64,000 bases of DNA from Anaeromassilibacillus sp001305115 (GCA_042854365.1 AP031437.1:1240001-1304000), one strand, 5' to 3'; numbered from the stretch's first letter, positions 7,840-17,127 are shown. Made by a program: numbers and translations. Notes: generated from the sequence alone by a model not told the origin.

Positions 7840-9195
7840 ATGAGCACAGGAAACAGTGCGGAACGGCTGCAGGCTTCCCGCGAGGCTGCGGCAAAGACGA
7901 AGGGGTTCCAGCGCATCACCGCCTTGTTTGACGAAGGCACCTTCAATGAGGTCGACAGTTTTGCAAAGTCGGGCGACGGTTCTGCAGAAGTTGTAGCGGG
8001 CTACGGCGAAGTGGACGGCTGTCCGGTATATGCCTTTGTCCAGAACAGCGACGTAGACGGCGGCGCAATGTCCAAGGCACAGGCGGCGAAGATCAAGAAG
8101 ATCTATGATTTAGCAGTCAAAACCGGTTCGCCGGTTGTAGGAATTTACGATTCCATCGGAGGCCGCTTGAACCAGGGAGCGGATATGCTGGCCGCTTACG
8201 GCGAAATCCTTTTGGGAAACAACAACCTCTCCGGTGTTGTGCCGCAGATCTCCCTTGTGCTCGGACCATGCCTGGGTACCTCTGCGATGATTGCTGCGAG
8301 CGCAGACATCGTTGTGATGACGGAAAAAGCACAGCTGACCATTGACACTACCGGTAAAGACGGCGCAGCAGACGATGCTGCAAAGCTGGGAATCTGCCAT
8401 GTGGTAGCGAAGGACGACAAAGAGGCAATGGAGCAGGTTCGCAAGTTGCTGGCGGTTCTTCCCTCCAACAATCTGGCTGGTGCACCGGTGTTTGAATCCT
8501 CCGACAGCGCGGAAGCAGCCCTTGCCGCAGGTGCGGATGCCAAAAAGGTTGTGGAAGCCATTTCGGATAAAGGCAGTTTTGTTGAGCTGAACTCCGCTTT
8601 TGGCACTTCTGCAGTGACCGGTTTGGCGCAGATTGATGGCTCTACCGTAGGAATTGTTGCATTAAACGGCGTTTTGGATGCAGACTCCTGCTCCAAGGCA
8701 GCGCGGTTTGTACGCTTCTGCGATGCGTTCTCGATCCCTGTGGTTACATTGGTAGATGCCAAGGAATTTACTTCTGTGCGAGAGGCTGCAAAGTTGAGCA
8801 ATGCCTATTCGGAGGCAACAACCGCCAAGATTACGGTCATTACAGGGGAAGCATATGGCCCGGTATATATTGCAGTTGCCGGCCGTGGTGCAAATGCCGA
8901 CTATACAATGGCTTGGGCAAATGCAGTGGTTTGTCCGTTGGCGCCGCAGACAGCGGCAATGTTCCTGTGGAGCGACCGCTTAAAGAAGTCCGGCAATACG
9001 AAAGACGCCCGCAATAAACTGATTGAGGAGTATAAAGCGACGGAGGCAACCCCGTTTGCAGCCGCGGCCGAGGGCTTTATTGAGGATATTATCAATCCTG
9101 CGGAGACGCGCGCAAGAGTCATCGCCAACCTCGAGATGTTGGATGGCAAGCGTGTGTCCAGACTGCCGAAGAAACACTCCAATATTCAGATTTAA
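7840..9195 (+). CDS. Carboxyl transferase, 12S/MmdA-like subunit
   Basis: Crotonase-fold enzyme of the carboxyltransferase family that moves CO2 between biotin and an acyl-CoA. 451 residues, shorter than the usual 500-530 of MmdA or the propionibacterial 12S subunit. Recognised by EVVAGYGEVDGCPVYAFVQNSD, described here by its opening, then GGAMSKAQAAKI, SGVVPQISLVLGPCLGTSA and, in the second half, the oxyanion-hole region GLAQIDGSTVGIVALNG. The sequence is a divergent member with several substitutions (GGAMS where GGSLS is usual). Genes for a biotin carrier and a 5S-like subunit follow at once, so it most likely forms a soluble transcarboxylase or decarboxylase complex. Confidence 0.82.
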   Translation: MSTGNSAERLQASREAAAKTKGFQRITALFDEGTFNEVDSFAKSGDGSAEVVAGYGEVDGCPVYAFVQNSDVDGGAMSKAQAAKIKKIYDLAVKTGSPVVGIYDSIGGRLNQGADMLAAYGEILLGNNNLSGVVPQISLVLGPCLGTSAMIAASADIVVMTEKAQLTIDTTGKDGAADDAAKLGICHVVAKDDKEAMEQVRKLLAVLPSNNLAGAPVFESSDSAEAALAAGADAKKVVEAISDKGSFVELNSAFGTSAVTGLAQIDGSTVGIVALNGVLDADSCSKAARFVRFCDAFSIPVVTLVDAKEFTSVREAAKLSNAYSEATTAKITVITGEAYGPVYIAVAGRGANADYTMAWANAVVCPLAPQTAAMFLWSDRLKKSGNTKDARNKLIEEYKATEATPFAAAAEGFIEDIINPAETRARVIANLEMLDGKRVSRLPKKHSNIQI

Positions 9196-9248
9196 GCGTC
9201 TGTTTGTTTTGATTTAAATTTTGTCATTACTGTCAGGAGGATTACGAT

Positions 9249-9614
9249 ATGAAAACGCTCAAAATTACAGTAAACGGCACTCCTTATGATGTGCAGGTAG
9301 AAGAAGTTAGCGGCGGCGCTGCTCCTGCAGCACCGGCGGCTGCTCCGGCTCCAGCTCCAAAAGCTGCTCCGGCTCCGAAGGCGGCTGCACCGGCGGCTGG
9401 TGCTGAGGTGGTTTCCTCTCCGATGCCAGGTACCATTATGTCGATCAATGTAAAGGCTGGCCAGGCAGTCAAGAAGGGCGACGTGTTGGTTGTTTTGGAA
9501 GCTATGAAGATGGAAAATGAGATCATGGCGCCCCATGACGCGACAGTTGCAGCTGTTCATGTCAATAAAGGCGACAGCGTTGAGTCCGGTACGGCGCTCG
9601 TTTCCCTCCAGTAA
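9249..9614 (+). CDS. Biotin carboxyl carrier protein (1.3S-like)
   Basis: 121-residue mobile carrier. An N-terminal strand region (1-22), an Ala/Pro-rich flexible linker (about 23-52) and a biotinyl domain with EAMKMEN, in which K87 is the biotinylated lysine. It carries CO2 between the carboxyltransferase encoded upstream and the pyruvate/oxaloacetate subunit encoded 50 nt downstream. Size and layout match gamma-type/1.3S carriers of decarboxylases and transcarboxylase. Confidence 0.93.
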   Translation: MKTLKITVNGTPYDVQVEEVSGGAAPAAPAAAPAPAPKAAPAPKAAAPAAGAEVVSSPMPGTIMSINVKAGQAVKKGDVLVVLEAMKMENEIMAPHDATVAAVHVNKGDSVESGTALVSLQ

Positions 9615-9664
9615 GAGTTTTTACACAGATCCGGAATCATATTTTAGGAGGGACGTATCAAACT

Positions 9665-11068
9665 ATGGCTAATAAAAAAATTGGAATTACCGAAGTGGTG
9701 CTGCGTGACGCGCATCAGTCCCTGATTGCAACCAGAATGCCGATCGGCGATATGCTGCCGATTTTGGAAAAGCTGGATCAGGTTGGTTTTCATTCCTTGG
9801 AGTGCTGGGGCGGCGCTACGTATGATGCTTGCCTTCGGTTTCTGAACGAAGATCCGTGGGAGAGACTGCGCACAATCCGTAAGCATTGCCCGAATACAAA
9901 GCTGCAGATGTTGTTCCGCGGCCAGAATATGTTGGGCTATCGTCATTATGCGGACGACGTTGTGGAATACTTGGTACAGCGTTCCATTGCGAATGGTATT
10001 GATATCATCCGTATTTTTGACGCTCTGAATGATATTAAGAATTTGCAGACTGCGATTAAGGCGGCGAAGAAAGAGGGCGGCCACGCACAGGTTGCAATTT
10101 CTTATACGACAGGTCCGGTCTTTACGACCGATTACTATGTGAAGTATGCGAAGCGGATCGAAAATGCGGGTGCGGATTCGATCTGCATTAAAGATATGGC
10201 GGCGCTTCTCACGCCGTATGAGACCTATGATTTGGTCAAGTCTTTGAAGGGCGCTGTTAAGATTCCGATTCAGCTGCATACACATTATACTTCCGGCTTG
10301 GCTTCCATGTGCTTGATGAAGGGAATCGAAGCGGGCGTCGATATGATCGACACAGCGATGTCCCCGTTGGCACTGGGTACGTCCCATGCGCCGACGGAAT
10401 CTATGGTTGCAGCTTTGCAGGGCACCAAGTATGATACAGGCTTAGATCTCAAACTGTTGAACGAGATCCGTGAATATTTTATGCCGTTGCGTGCTAAGTA
10501 CATCAAGAGCGGCCTTCTGGACCCCTCCATGCTGGCTACCAATACCAAGGCTCTGGTATATCAGGTTCCAGGTGGAATGCTTTCCAATCTGCTGTCTCAG
10601 CTGAAGCAGGCGGGAAAGGCCGACAAACTCGAGGATGTGCTCAAAGAAGTGCCGCGTGTGCGTAAGGACTCCGGCTATCCGCCGTTGGTCACACCGACCT
10701 CTCAGATCGTTGGTACACAGGCTGTATACAATGTGATTACCGGAGAACGTTACAAGATGTGCACGAAGGAATTCAAGGATCTTGTTGCCGGTAAGTATGG
10801 TACGACACCGGTTGCGATCGATCCGGAGTTCCGTAAGAAGATTATTGGCGATGAGACGCCGATCACTTGCCGCCCGGCCGACTTGTTAGAGCCGGAGCTT
10901 GAAAAACTCCGCGCAGAGGTCGCCGAATGGTCCGAGCAGGAAGAGGATGTGCTCTCCTATGCACAGTTCCCGAAGGTGGCGTTGGATTTCTTCAAGAAGC
11001 GTAGAGATGCAGAATACGGTATCAATAGTTCGCTTTCGAATGCCGAGAAGCAGGTACATCCTGTATAA
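9665..11068 (+). CDS. Pyruvate/oxaloacetate carboxyltransferase, 5S-like subunit
   Basis: TIM-barrel enzyme of the HMGL-like family that exchanges CO2 between biotin and pyruvate/oxaloacetate. The opening ITEVVLRDAHQSL carries the metal-binding Asp, CIKDMA the Lys expected to be carbamylated, and QLHTHYTSG the two metal-binding His. 467 residues without a fused biotin domain, as in transcarboxylase 5S and in split OadA proteins; the carrier is the separate gene just upstream. No membrane OadB-type sodium-pump gene is nearby. Confidence 0.92.
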   Translation: MANKKIGITEVVLRDAHQSLIATRMPIGDMLPILEKLDQVGFHSLECWGGATYDACLRFLNEDPWERLRTIRKHCPNTKLQMLFRGQNMLGYRHYADDVVEYLVQRSIANGIDIIRIFDALNDIKNLQTAIKAAKKEGGHAQVAISYTTGPVFTTDYYVKYAKRIENAGADSICIKDMAALLTPYETYDLVKSLKGAVKIPIQLHTHYTSGLASMCLMKGIEAGVDMIDTAMSPLALGTSHAPTESMVAALQGTKYDTGLDLKLLNEIREYFMPLRAKYIKSGLLDPSMLATNTKALVYQVPGGMLSNLLSQLKQAGKADKLEDVLKEVPRVRKDSGYPPLVTPTSQIVGTQAVYNVITGERYKMCTKEFKDLVAGKYGTTPVAIDPEFRKKIIGDETPITCRPADLLEPELEKLRAEVAEWSEQEEDVLSYAQFPKVALDFFKKRRDAEYGINSSLSNAEKQVHPV

Positions 11069-11080
11069 GTTTATATGAGT

Positions 11081-11131
11081 AAAAATGCCCCAGGGCAACA
11101 GATCGTTATCTGTTTGCTCAGGGGCATTTTC
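11081..11131 (+). terminator. Terminator of the carboxyltransferase operon
   Basis: AAAATGCCCC with its complement GGGGCATTTT forms the base of a long imperfect hairpin that also pairs GGCAACAGAT with ATCTGTTTGCT, followed by T-rich sequence. Confidence 0.8.
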
Positions 11132-11275
11132 TTAAATCTTTTACCAGATGTGTTATTGTATCATATAAAGCGATATGCCTGGAACATAGGATGTTATATG
11201 GGCGTTTGGAGCGGTTTAATAGGGAACTTTTGAATTGGAAGTTCTCGGCGACAGAGGGAGGAGGGCGTACAATAG

Positions 11276-11899
11276 ATGAAAAATGAGCTGGAAAAATGTA
11301 TGGCGGGCGAATGGTATAATTGTCATGACCCAATCTTTTTAGAGTTTAAACGTAAAGCGCGAAGTTTACTTGCCGCATATAATGCGTTGCCATATGATCA
11401 AAAAGAACAAAAGAGAAAAATATTGGAAGAAATGTTGGGCGGTTTAGGGACAAACGTGTCCATTGGAACATCGTTCACATGTGACTATGGGCGTAATATT
11501 TATTTGGGGAATAACGTGTCCATCAATATGAACTGTACCTTTGTGGATTGCAACCGTATTGTGGTAGGCGATAATGTTCTGATTGCCTCCAATGTACAAA
11601 TTTATACAGCAACCCATCCGGTAGAGTTGGCAGAGCGATTGACGCCTAATTGGTCTCCGGAAAGTGGGGAGTATTTTTGCCGGACCTATGCACTTCCCGT
11701 TGCCATTGGAGATGGCTGTTGGATCGGCGGAGGTGCCATTCTTCTGCCAGGCGTGCATATTGGAAAGGGAAGTGTCATTGGAGCGGGAAGCGTCGTCACC
11801 AAGGATATACCAGAAAATAGTGTTGCTGTGGGAAATCCATGCCGTGTTCTCCGACGGATCAATGAAAAATCAGATTCTGCGCTCTATCCACTCGATTGA
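11276..11899 (+). CDS. Sugar O-acetyltransferase (maltose/galactoside acetyltransferase type)
   Basis: 207-residue left-handed beta-helix hexapeptide-repeat enzyme that acetylates sugars from acetyl-CoA. N-terminal Mac domain (about 4-55: KCMAGEWYNCHDP), then hexapeptide rungs and the catalytic His in TATHP near residue 113, with GGGAILLPGVHIGKGSVIGAGSVV described here as the closing coil region. Preceded by a GGGAGGAGG ribosome site and apparently monocistronic. The physiological sugar is not evident from context. Confidence 0.9.
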   Translation: MKNELEKCMAGEWYNCHDPIFLEFKRKARSLLAAYNALPYDQKEQKRKILEEMLGGLGTNVSIGTSFTCDYGRNIYLGNNVSINMNCTFVDCNRIVVGDNVLIASNVQIYTATHPVELAERLTPNWSPESGEYFCRTYALPVAIGDGCWIGGGAILLPGVHIGKGSVIGAGSVVTKDIPENSVAVGNPCRVLRRINEKSDSALYPLD

Positions 11900-12062
11900 G
11901 AGGAGAAATAATCTCAATAGGAGCCCTGTACGGTTTGAATGCCTTCTTTTCCATGTTCAAATACAGGATGTATGTCCTGTAGGACGGAACGGGCAGAAAA
12001 CGAAAATGTACGGTAACAGAGAGAATTTTATATCATGGAGCATTGAACTGAGTTAAAGCTGG

Positions 12063-12098
12063 AAAACCCCCGGCGTTCGAACGGATGCCGGGGGTTTT
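12063..12098. terminator. Bidirectional terminator between acetyltransferase and pyk
   Basis: AAAACCCCCGGC and GCCGGGGGTTTT flank a 12-nt loop, with A-run on one side and T-run on the other, so it can end transcripts coming from either direction. Confidence 0.85.
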
Positions 12099-12173
12099 GA
12101 AGCTTATTATTGAACTTTAATGATAAAACCATCGGATGATTGGAACACCGGGGTTTCACATCATAATCGAGAA

Positions 12174-13922
12174 TTATTGTGTAATGCCGCTGAATACAAT
12201 ACCGCGGGAAGCATCTAGCGTGACGGTTGTACCACTTTTTAGAATCTGTGTAGCATGTGCAGCGCCCGCAATGACAGGTTTGTCCAGAGCAAGCCCGACA
12301 ATCGCTGCATGAGAATTGGAACCACCCTGCTCTGTGATAATACCAGTAGCAGACTTCATTAAGGTCAATACCCCATTGGTGGTCTGTGGGATAACCAAAA
12401 TATCGCCGGTTTTGAACGTGGCATGCGCTTCTTCTTCGTTGTTGCAAACACAAAGATTGCCACACACAATGTTCTTGGTCACACCCATGCCGGAAAGAAG
12501 AACGTCACCGACCAACTGAACCTTCAAAAGGTTTGTTGTTCCAGAGATACCCAGAGGCACACCTGCGGTGATGACGGTCAAATCGCCATTTTTGACAAGG
12601 CCCTTACTGCGTGCTACATCTACCACGTGATTGAATAACTCATCTGTGTTGTCTTTTTCATCCACCATAATTGGGATAACGCCCCAAGAAAGATTCATTT
12701 GGCGAAGGACAGTCGGGTCGGTTGTCCCACTGATGATCGGACAGCAGGGGCGGTATTTGGAAATCATGCGGGCGGTTTTTCCTGATTTAGAAACAGTCAT
12801 GATGGCAACAGCCCCAAGATCATGGGCGGTTGTGACGGTTGCATGGGAAATTGCCGAGGTTACATTGGGCTGTTCGTCGATATCGCGCTTTTTAAACCGA
12901 TTTTTATAATCAATGTCCTGTTCGGTACGTTCAGCAATCGTGGACATCGTCTTAAGCGCCTGAATCGGATACTTACCCGCGGCGGTTTCGCCGGAGAGCA
13001 TAATTGCACTGGTGCCGTCATAAATTGCATTGGCGACATCAGTGGCCTCTGCACGTGTGGGACGAGGATTCTTCATCATAGAATCAAGCATCTGCGTGGC
13101 GGTAATCACCTGTAGACCGGCGTTGTATCCTTTTTTGATAAGTTCCTTCTGAATGACCGGAATTTCCTGAAGTGGGATTTCAACACCAAGGTCGCCGCGG
13201 GCGACCATAATGCCGTCGGATACACGCAAAATTTCGTCGATATTGGATACACCGTCTGCGTTTTCGATTTTAGCAATGATGCGGATTTTGTGGCAATCGT
13301 GCTTCTCAAGCTCTGCACGCAGATCGAGAATATCTTGGGCTGTACGTGTAAAGGAAGCCGCGATAAAGTCAAATCCTTGTTCGACGCCAAAGGCAATATC
13401 CTCCCGGTCTTTATCGCTGATAAAGGGTAGGGAGAGATGGGCGCCCGGCACATTAATTCCCTTGTGGGAAGAAACTACGCCACCGTTGACAACCGTGCAC
13501 ACGATGTCTGTGTCGGTACAGGATTCTACGCGCAGTTCAATCAAACCATCGTCAATCAGAATTTTGGATCCCTGCGAAACTTCCTGTGGTAGGCGTGGAA
13601 ATGTGATGCTGACAATGTTTTCATCGCCAACTACGTCACGTGTCGTCAGGGTGAATGTATGTCCTTCTTCCAACGTGACCTTAGACTTAGAGAAATTTCC
13701 GGTGCGGATTTCCGGGCCTTTGGTATCCAGGAGAAGCGCAATGGGAAGTTTCAGTTCTTCACGAAGTTTTTTAACCATGTCGATACGAACTTTTTGCTCT
13801 GCATTGGTTTGATGGGAAAAATTTAGTCGGGCGACATCCATACCCGCGAGCATCAATTCCCGCAAAACAGATTCATCATCCGTCGCGGGGCCAAGCGTAC
13901 AGATAATTTTTGTTTTTCTCAT
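12174..13922 (-). CDS. pyk: Pyruvate kinase with C-terminal PEP-utiliser domain
   Basis: Last step of glycolysis: PEP + ADP to pyruvate + ATP. 582 residues. The TIM-barrel core starts with KTKIICTLGPA, carries the active-site block IRIIAKIENADGV and the ATQMLDSM signature, followed by the alpha/beta allosteric domain. About 100 extra C-terminal residues form the swivelling domain of PEP-utilising enzymes, including GGSNSHAAIVG with the conserved His; this extension is typical of Bacillus and clostridial pyruvate kinases. Transcribed alone from the promoter at 13970-13998. Confidence 0.96.
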   Translation of the reverse strand: MRKTKIICTLGPATDDESVLRELMLAGMDVARLNFSHQTNAEQKVRIDMVKKLREELKLPIALLLDTKGPEIRTGNFSKSKVTLEEGHTFTLTTRDVVGDENIVSITFPRLPQEVSQGSKILIDDGLIELRVESCTDTDIVCTVVNGGVVSSHKGINVPGAHLSLPFISDKDREDIAFGVEQGFDFIAASFTRTAQDILDLRAELEKHDCHKIRIIAKIENADGVSNIDEILRVSDGIMVARGDLGVEIPLQEIPVIQKELIKKGYNAGLQVITATQMLDSMMKNPRPTRAEATDVANAIYDGTSAIMLSGETAAGKYPIQALKTMSTIAERTEQDIDYKNRFKKRDIDEQPNVTSAISHATVTTAHDLGAVAIMTVSKSGKTARMISKYRPCCPIISGTTDPTVLRQMNLSWGVIPIMVDEKDNTDELFNHVVDVARSKGLVKNGDLTVITAGVPLGISGTTNLLKVQLVGDVLLSGMGVTKNIVCGNLCVCNNEEEAHATFKTGDILVIPQTTNGVLTLMKSATGIITEQGGSNSHAAIVGLALDKPVIAGAAHATQILKSGTTVTLDASRGIVFSGITQ

Positions 13923-13969
13923 AATAACGCCATCCTTATTGTTGAAAGATCGGATTTCAAAATTTTTTC

Positions 13970-13998
13970 AATATATAGTATACAAGATATGATGTCAA
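13970..13998 (-). promoter_or_regulatory. Strong SigA-type promoter of pyk
   Basis: On the minus strand a consensus TTGACA (13998-13993), 17-bp spacer and TATATT (13975-13970), about 50 nt before the pyk ATG. This fits a highly expressed glycolytic gene. Confidence 0.8.
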
Positions 13999-14052
13999 GA
14001 AAGCAATCCCATTTTACTTTTTCCATTTCCTGTACAAGGAAACGCAGTTTTA

Positions 14053-14081
14053 TTGAAAAAATTTGGAATTGGCGTTACAAT
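14053..14081 (+). promoter_or_regulatory. SigA-type promoter of the VanY-like gene
   Basis: TTGAAA (14053-14058), 17-bp spacer, TACAAT (14076-14081), with an AAGGAGCGGAAGGG ribosome site before the ATG at 14126. Confidence 0.65.
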
Positions 14082-14125
14082 AGAGTATAAAAAGACTAAA
14101 ATGCCAGAATGAAGGAGCGGAAGGG

Positions 14126-14935
14126 ATGCGCAGAAATAAGGGAGAAAAAGTTGTAAAAACGCGTGCAAGCTGGAGAAAAGCGGACCAGGTGCGCAAAATC
14201 AAAATTGTAATGACATTTGTGGTAGTTGCCCTATGTATTTCTGTGGCAGCCGGAGCAGTTTTGGCTTGGATTGAGATTCAACATCCTTTTGATACCTCTT
14301 CGAGCAGTGTTCCAGTCTCTTCACAGCCATCAGTCTCTTCGGAGACAGAATTGCCGGTATATGATAATACATTTAATCTGGTGGTTGTGAATGCAGATTC
14401 ACCACTTTCCGAAGACTTCGTGGTGCAATTAGAAAAATATGAAGGGGTGCCTTTTGAAGAACGAATTGTGGAGGCACTTGAGCGGATGGTTGAAGATGCA
14501 AGAAATGCTGGTTGCACACTAAAAATTGCCAGCGGTTACGTTTCCAAGGAAGACCAGGATGCACAATACCATGCGAAGATTCAGCAATTGATGGAACAGG
14601 AAGGGTACAGCCAAGTGCGCGCCGAGGATCAAGCGCAAAAGACGATTGGACGTGGCGGTTACAATGAGCATCAAACGGGGATGCTGGTGGAGTTTGCAGC
14701 TTCGGAGGAGGGCGTTCCGTTTGAACAGTCACAGGCGTATCAGTGGCTGATGAAGAACAGCGTAAATTATGGCTTTGTACTCCGCTATCCAGAAAATAAA
14801 ACCAGCATCACTGGGACCGATTATACGCCGTCTTGCTTTCGTTATGTCGGAACGGACAATGCGATCAAAATGCGGGAATATTCCATGTGTTTGGAAGAAT
14901 ATGCACAGTATGTTAGGCAGCAAGCGGCAAATTGA
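14126..14935 (+). CDS. VanY/DacB-fold (M15B) membrane-anchored protein with altered active site
   Basis: 269 residues: cytoplasmic basic start, one membrane span (about 27-49), a Ser-rich linker and an extracellular M15B domain. In active VanY-type D,D-carboxypeptidases zinc is bound by His and Asp of SxHxxGxAxD and by the His of EPWH, whose Glu is catalytic. Here the first motif reads NEHQTGMLVEF (H182 kept, Asp changed to E189) and the second reads TPSC (Glu to T234, His to C237). The fold signatures SGYVS, WLMKNSVNYGF, RYP and FRYVG are intact. So it is probably a non-catalytic peptidoglycan-binding relative, or an enzyme with a different metal site. Confidence 0.8.
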   Translation: MRRNKGEKVVKTRASWRKADQVRKIKIVMTFVVVALCISVAAGAVLAWIEIQHPFDTSSSSVPVSSQPSVSSETELPVYDNTFNLVVVNADSPLSEDFVVQLEKYEGVPFEERIVEALERMVEDARNAGCTLKIASGYVSKEDQDAQYHAKIQQLMEQEGYSQVRAEDQAQKTIGRGGYNEHQTGMLVEFAASEEGVPFEQSQAYQWLMKNSVNYGFVLRYPENKTSITGTDYTPSCFRYVGTDNAIKMREYSMCLEEYAQYVRQQAAN

Positions 14936-14962
14936 AATACAGAAAAATTGTGCCGGAACTAC

Positions 14963-14991
14963 TTGCATTTTTAGTCGTTCTATGTTAAAAT
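14963..14991 (+). promoter_or_regulatory. SigA-type promoter of rpmE
   Basis: TTGCAT (14963-14968), 17-bp spacer, TAAAAT (14986-14991), about 40 nt before the rpmE ATG; an AGAGGTGA ribosome site follows. Confidence 0.6.
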
Positions 14992-15032
14992 TCAAACGTT
15001 AGGTTGCAGTTTGGGTGAAAGAGGTGACATAA

Positions 15033-15242
15033 ATGAAGGAAGCGATCCATCCGAAGTATAAAGAAACGACGATTACCTGCGCTTGTGGCAACGTGATTGA
15101 GACGAGATCCACGAAGGAAAACATCCGCGTTGAAATATGCTCCAAATGCCATCCGTTCTTTACCGGTAAGCAGAAGCTGGTCGATACGAGCGGTCGTGTT
15201 GATATGTTTAAGAAGCGTTATGGCATGCAGGACAAAAAATAA
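15033..15242 (+). CDS. rpmE: 50S ribosomal protein L31
   Basis: 69-residue large-subunit protein, starting MKEAIHPKY. CACG and CSKCHPFFTGKQK give the four zinc-binding Cys of the C+ form, so it is the zinc-replete paralogue. It has its own promoter and terminator. Confidence 0.96.
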   Translation: MKEAIHPKYKETTITCACGNVIETRSTKENIRVEICSKCHPFFTGKQKLVDTSGRVDMFKKRYGMQDKK

Positions 15243-15266
15243 TTCGGGTTTCTTTTTGATGAACTG

Positions 15267-15304
15267 GGCGGCGCAAAGAGATTTTGCGTCGCCTTCTGTT
15301 TTGT
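15267..15304 (+). terminator. Rho-independent terminator of rpmE
   Basis: GGCGGCGCAAAG, a 3-nt loop and TTTTGCGTCGCC, followed by TTCTGTTTTG. Confidence 0.8.
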
Positions 15305-15326
15305 CTGAACCAATCGGAGGCGCATT

Positions 15327-15953
15327 ATGACAGAATATAAAACAGTCTTAAAACGGGCGGAAGACGAATTTGTCGAACGCCGGTCGCGTTTTATTGGCCA
15401 TGCAGCCCCTGTAAAAACAGAAGAAGAAGCAATTGCCTTTATCAATGAAATGAAGGCAACTTATTGGGATGCCACCCACAATGTTTATGCCTATTCTTTG
15501 CGCGATGGACAGATCAAACGTTATTCGGATGACAGTGAACCGCAGGGAACGGCAGGAATCCCGACATTGGATGTACTGCAAAAATCCGGCGTTACCGATG
15601 TAGTCGTTGTTGTCACGCGCTATTTTGGCGGTGTTTTGTTGGGAGCAGGCGGCTTGGTACGCGCTTATTCGCACGGAGCGTCCATTGCATTAGAAGCGGC
15701 GGGGATCGTTACGATGCGCGAATGCATCTTATCGTCGCTTTCTTGTGACTATAATCAGTATGGACGTTTACAAGCGTTGATTCCGGAGTGCGGAGGGATC
15801 ATTGACGATGCAGACTTTGGCGAGCGTGTGACCATAAACTTCCATATGAGCGATATAGATTTGGAACGGATGCGGCCAAAACTGGCGGACGCAACCTGTG
15901 GTTCCGTGGAGATCCAGGAAGAAGGAAAAAAATTTTTTGAGATTTTTAAATAA
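15327..15953 (+). CDS. YigZ/IMPACT family protein
   Basis: 208-residue protein of the UPF0029/IMPACT family. Conserved blocks are ATHNVYAY, YSDDSEPQGTAGIP and VTRYFGGVLLGAGGLVRAY in the N-terminal domain, followed by an EF-G domain IV-like C-terminal part (about 140-208). Members bind ribosomes or influence translation quality in other bacteria, but the exact reaction is not settled. A GGAGGCG ribosome site precedes the ATG. Confidence 0.88.
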   Translation: MTEYKTVLKRAEDEFVERRSRFIGHAAPVKTEEEAIAFINEMKATYWDATHNVYAYSLRDGQIKRYSDDSEPQGTAGIPTLDVLQKSGVTDVVVVVTRYFGGVLLGAGGLVRAYSHGASIALEAAGIVTMRECILSSLSCDYNQYGRLQALIPECGGIIDDADFGERVTINFHMSDIDLERMRPKLADATCGSVEIQEEGKKFFEIFK

Positions 15954-16099
15954 TGATGCAGGAAATCCGCACTTTGCCGCATATATAATCAATAACGACA
16001 GGTTCTTTGAAACCGTGTGCGCTCTGTAGAAGAAAGAAACAGAATTCTGCGCAATCTTTCATGGAACCGGTCAATCTTTTGGGAAAGAAGGTGCGCCGA

Positions 16100-17101
16100 A
16101 TGATGAATGTCAGAGAACGAACGCAGCAGATTGAAGAACAGATCCTCTCACCCTATGCCTCCCTTTCACGCAATACTAAGGGCAGAGACCGACCGGAAGA
16201 GGAATGTGATCTCCGGACTCCCTATCAGAGGGATCGGGATCGAATTATCCATTGTAAAGCATTTCGCCGTTTGAAACGAAAAACACAGGTCTTTTTGTCG
16301 CCAGAAGGCGATCACTACCGGACGCGCCTGACCCATACATTGGAGGTCGCACAGATCGCGCGTACAATCGCCCGGGCATTGCGGCTGAATGAGGATTTGA
16401 CAGAGGCAATCTCCTTGGGACATGACTTGGGGCACACGCCATTTGGACATGCGGGAGAGCGCGCATTAAACGAAATTTTTCCTGGGGGTTTCCGCCATTA
16501 TGAGCAAAGTGTTCGTGTAGTGGAAAAACTGGAAAAAAACGGCTTGGGCCTTAACCTTACAAAAGAGGTGCGTGACGGGATTCTGCACCATACACATGGC
16601 CAGGAGGCTTCTACATTAGAGGGGCAAATTGTGCGCTATGCCGATCGCATAGCGTATATCAACCACGATATTGACGATGCAGAGCGCGCAGGCGTGTTAG
16701 AAGAATCCCAAATTCCAAAGGAGATTACCAATCTTTTGGGAACAAGCAAATCTGCAAGAATCAATTGTTTGGTCAATGCTGTGGTGGACAATAGCCAAGA
16801 CGGTCAGATTCGTATGGACCCAGCGTGTAAAGAAGCCTTTGATGAATTGAATTCTTTTATGTATCAGCGGGTTTATTACAATCCTTATGCAAAAGGGGAA
16901 GAAAAAAAGGTTCCAACGCTGATTGAAATCCTTTTTACCTATTTAAAGAATCCTGCACATCTTCCGGATGATATGCGGCGGATAGCAGAGGAGGAAGGCT
17001 GCGAACGAGCTGCCTGCGATTATCTAGCGGGAATGACGGATCATTATGCGATCCGGCTCTTTCAAAATATCTATATTCCCGAGGCTTGGAGCCATTATTG
17101 A
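16100..17101 (+). CDS. dgt: Deoxyguanosinetriphosphate triphosphohydrolase-like HD protein
   Basis: HD-domain phosphohydrolase that splits dNTPs into nucleoside and triphosphate; this shorter type-2 form lacks the full E. coli length. Visible metal ligands are in RLTHTLEVAQ and LGHDLGHTPFGHAGE, and the later YADRIAYINHDIDDA. The 333-residue start at the ATG at 16100 is preferred because AAGAAGG lies 8 nt upstream; an in-frame ATG at 16007 lacks a good site and adds non-conserved residues. It heads the dgt-dnaG-rpoD cluster that is common in clostridia. Confidence 0.9.
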   Translation: MMNVRERTQQIEEQILSPYASLSRNTKGRDRPEEECDLRTPYQRDRDRIIHCKAFRRLKRKTQVFLSPEGDHYRTRLTHTLEVAQIARTIARALRLNEDLTEAISLGHDLGHTPFGHAGERALNEIFPGGFRHYEQSVRVVEKLEKNGLGLNLTKEVRDGILHHTHGQEASTLEGQIVRYADRIAYINHDIDDAERAGVLEESQIPKEITNLLGTSKSARINCLVNAVVDNSQDGQIRMDPACKEAFDELNSFMYQRVYYNPYAKGEEKKVPTLIEILFTYLKNPAHLPDDMRRIAEEEGCERAACDYLAGMTDHYAIRLFQNIYIPEAWSHY

Positions 17102-17127
17102 CAGAAGAAAATGGGGGAATTGCAATT

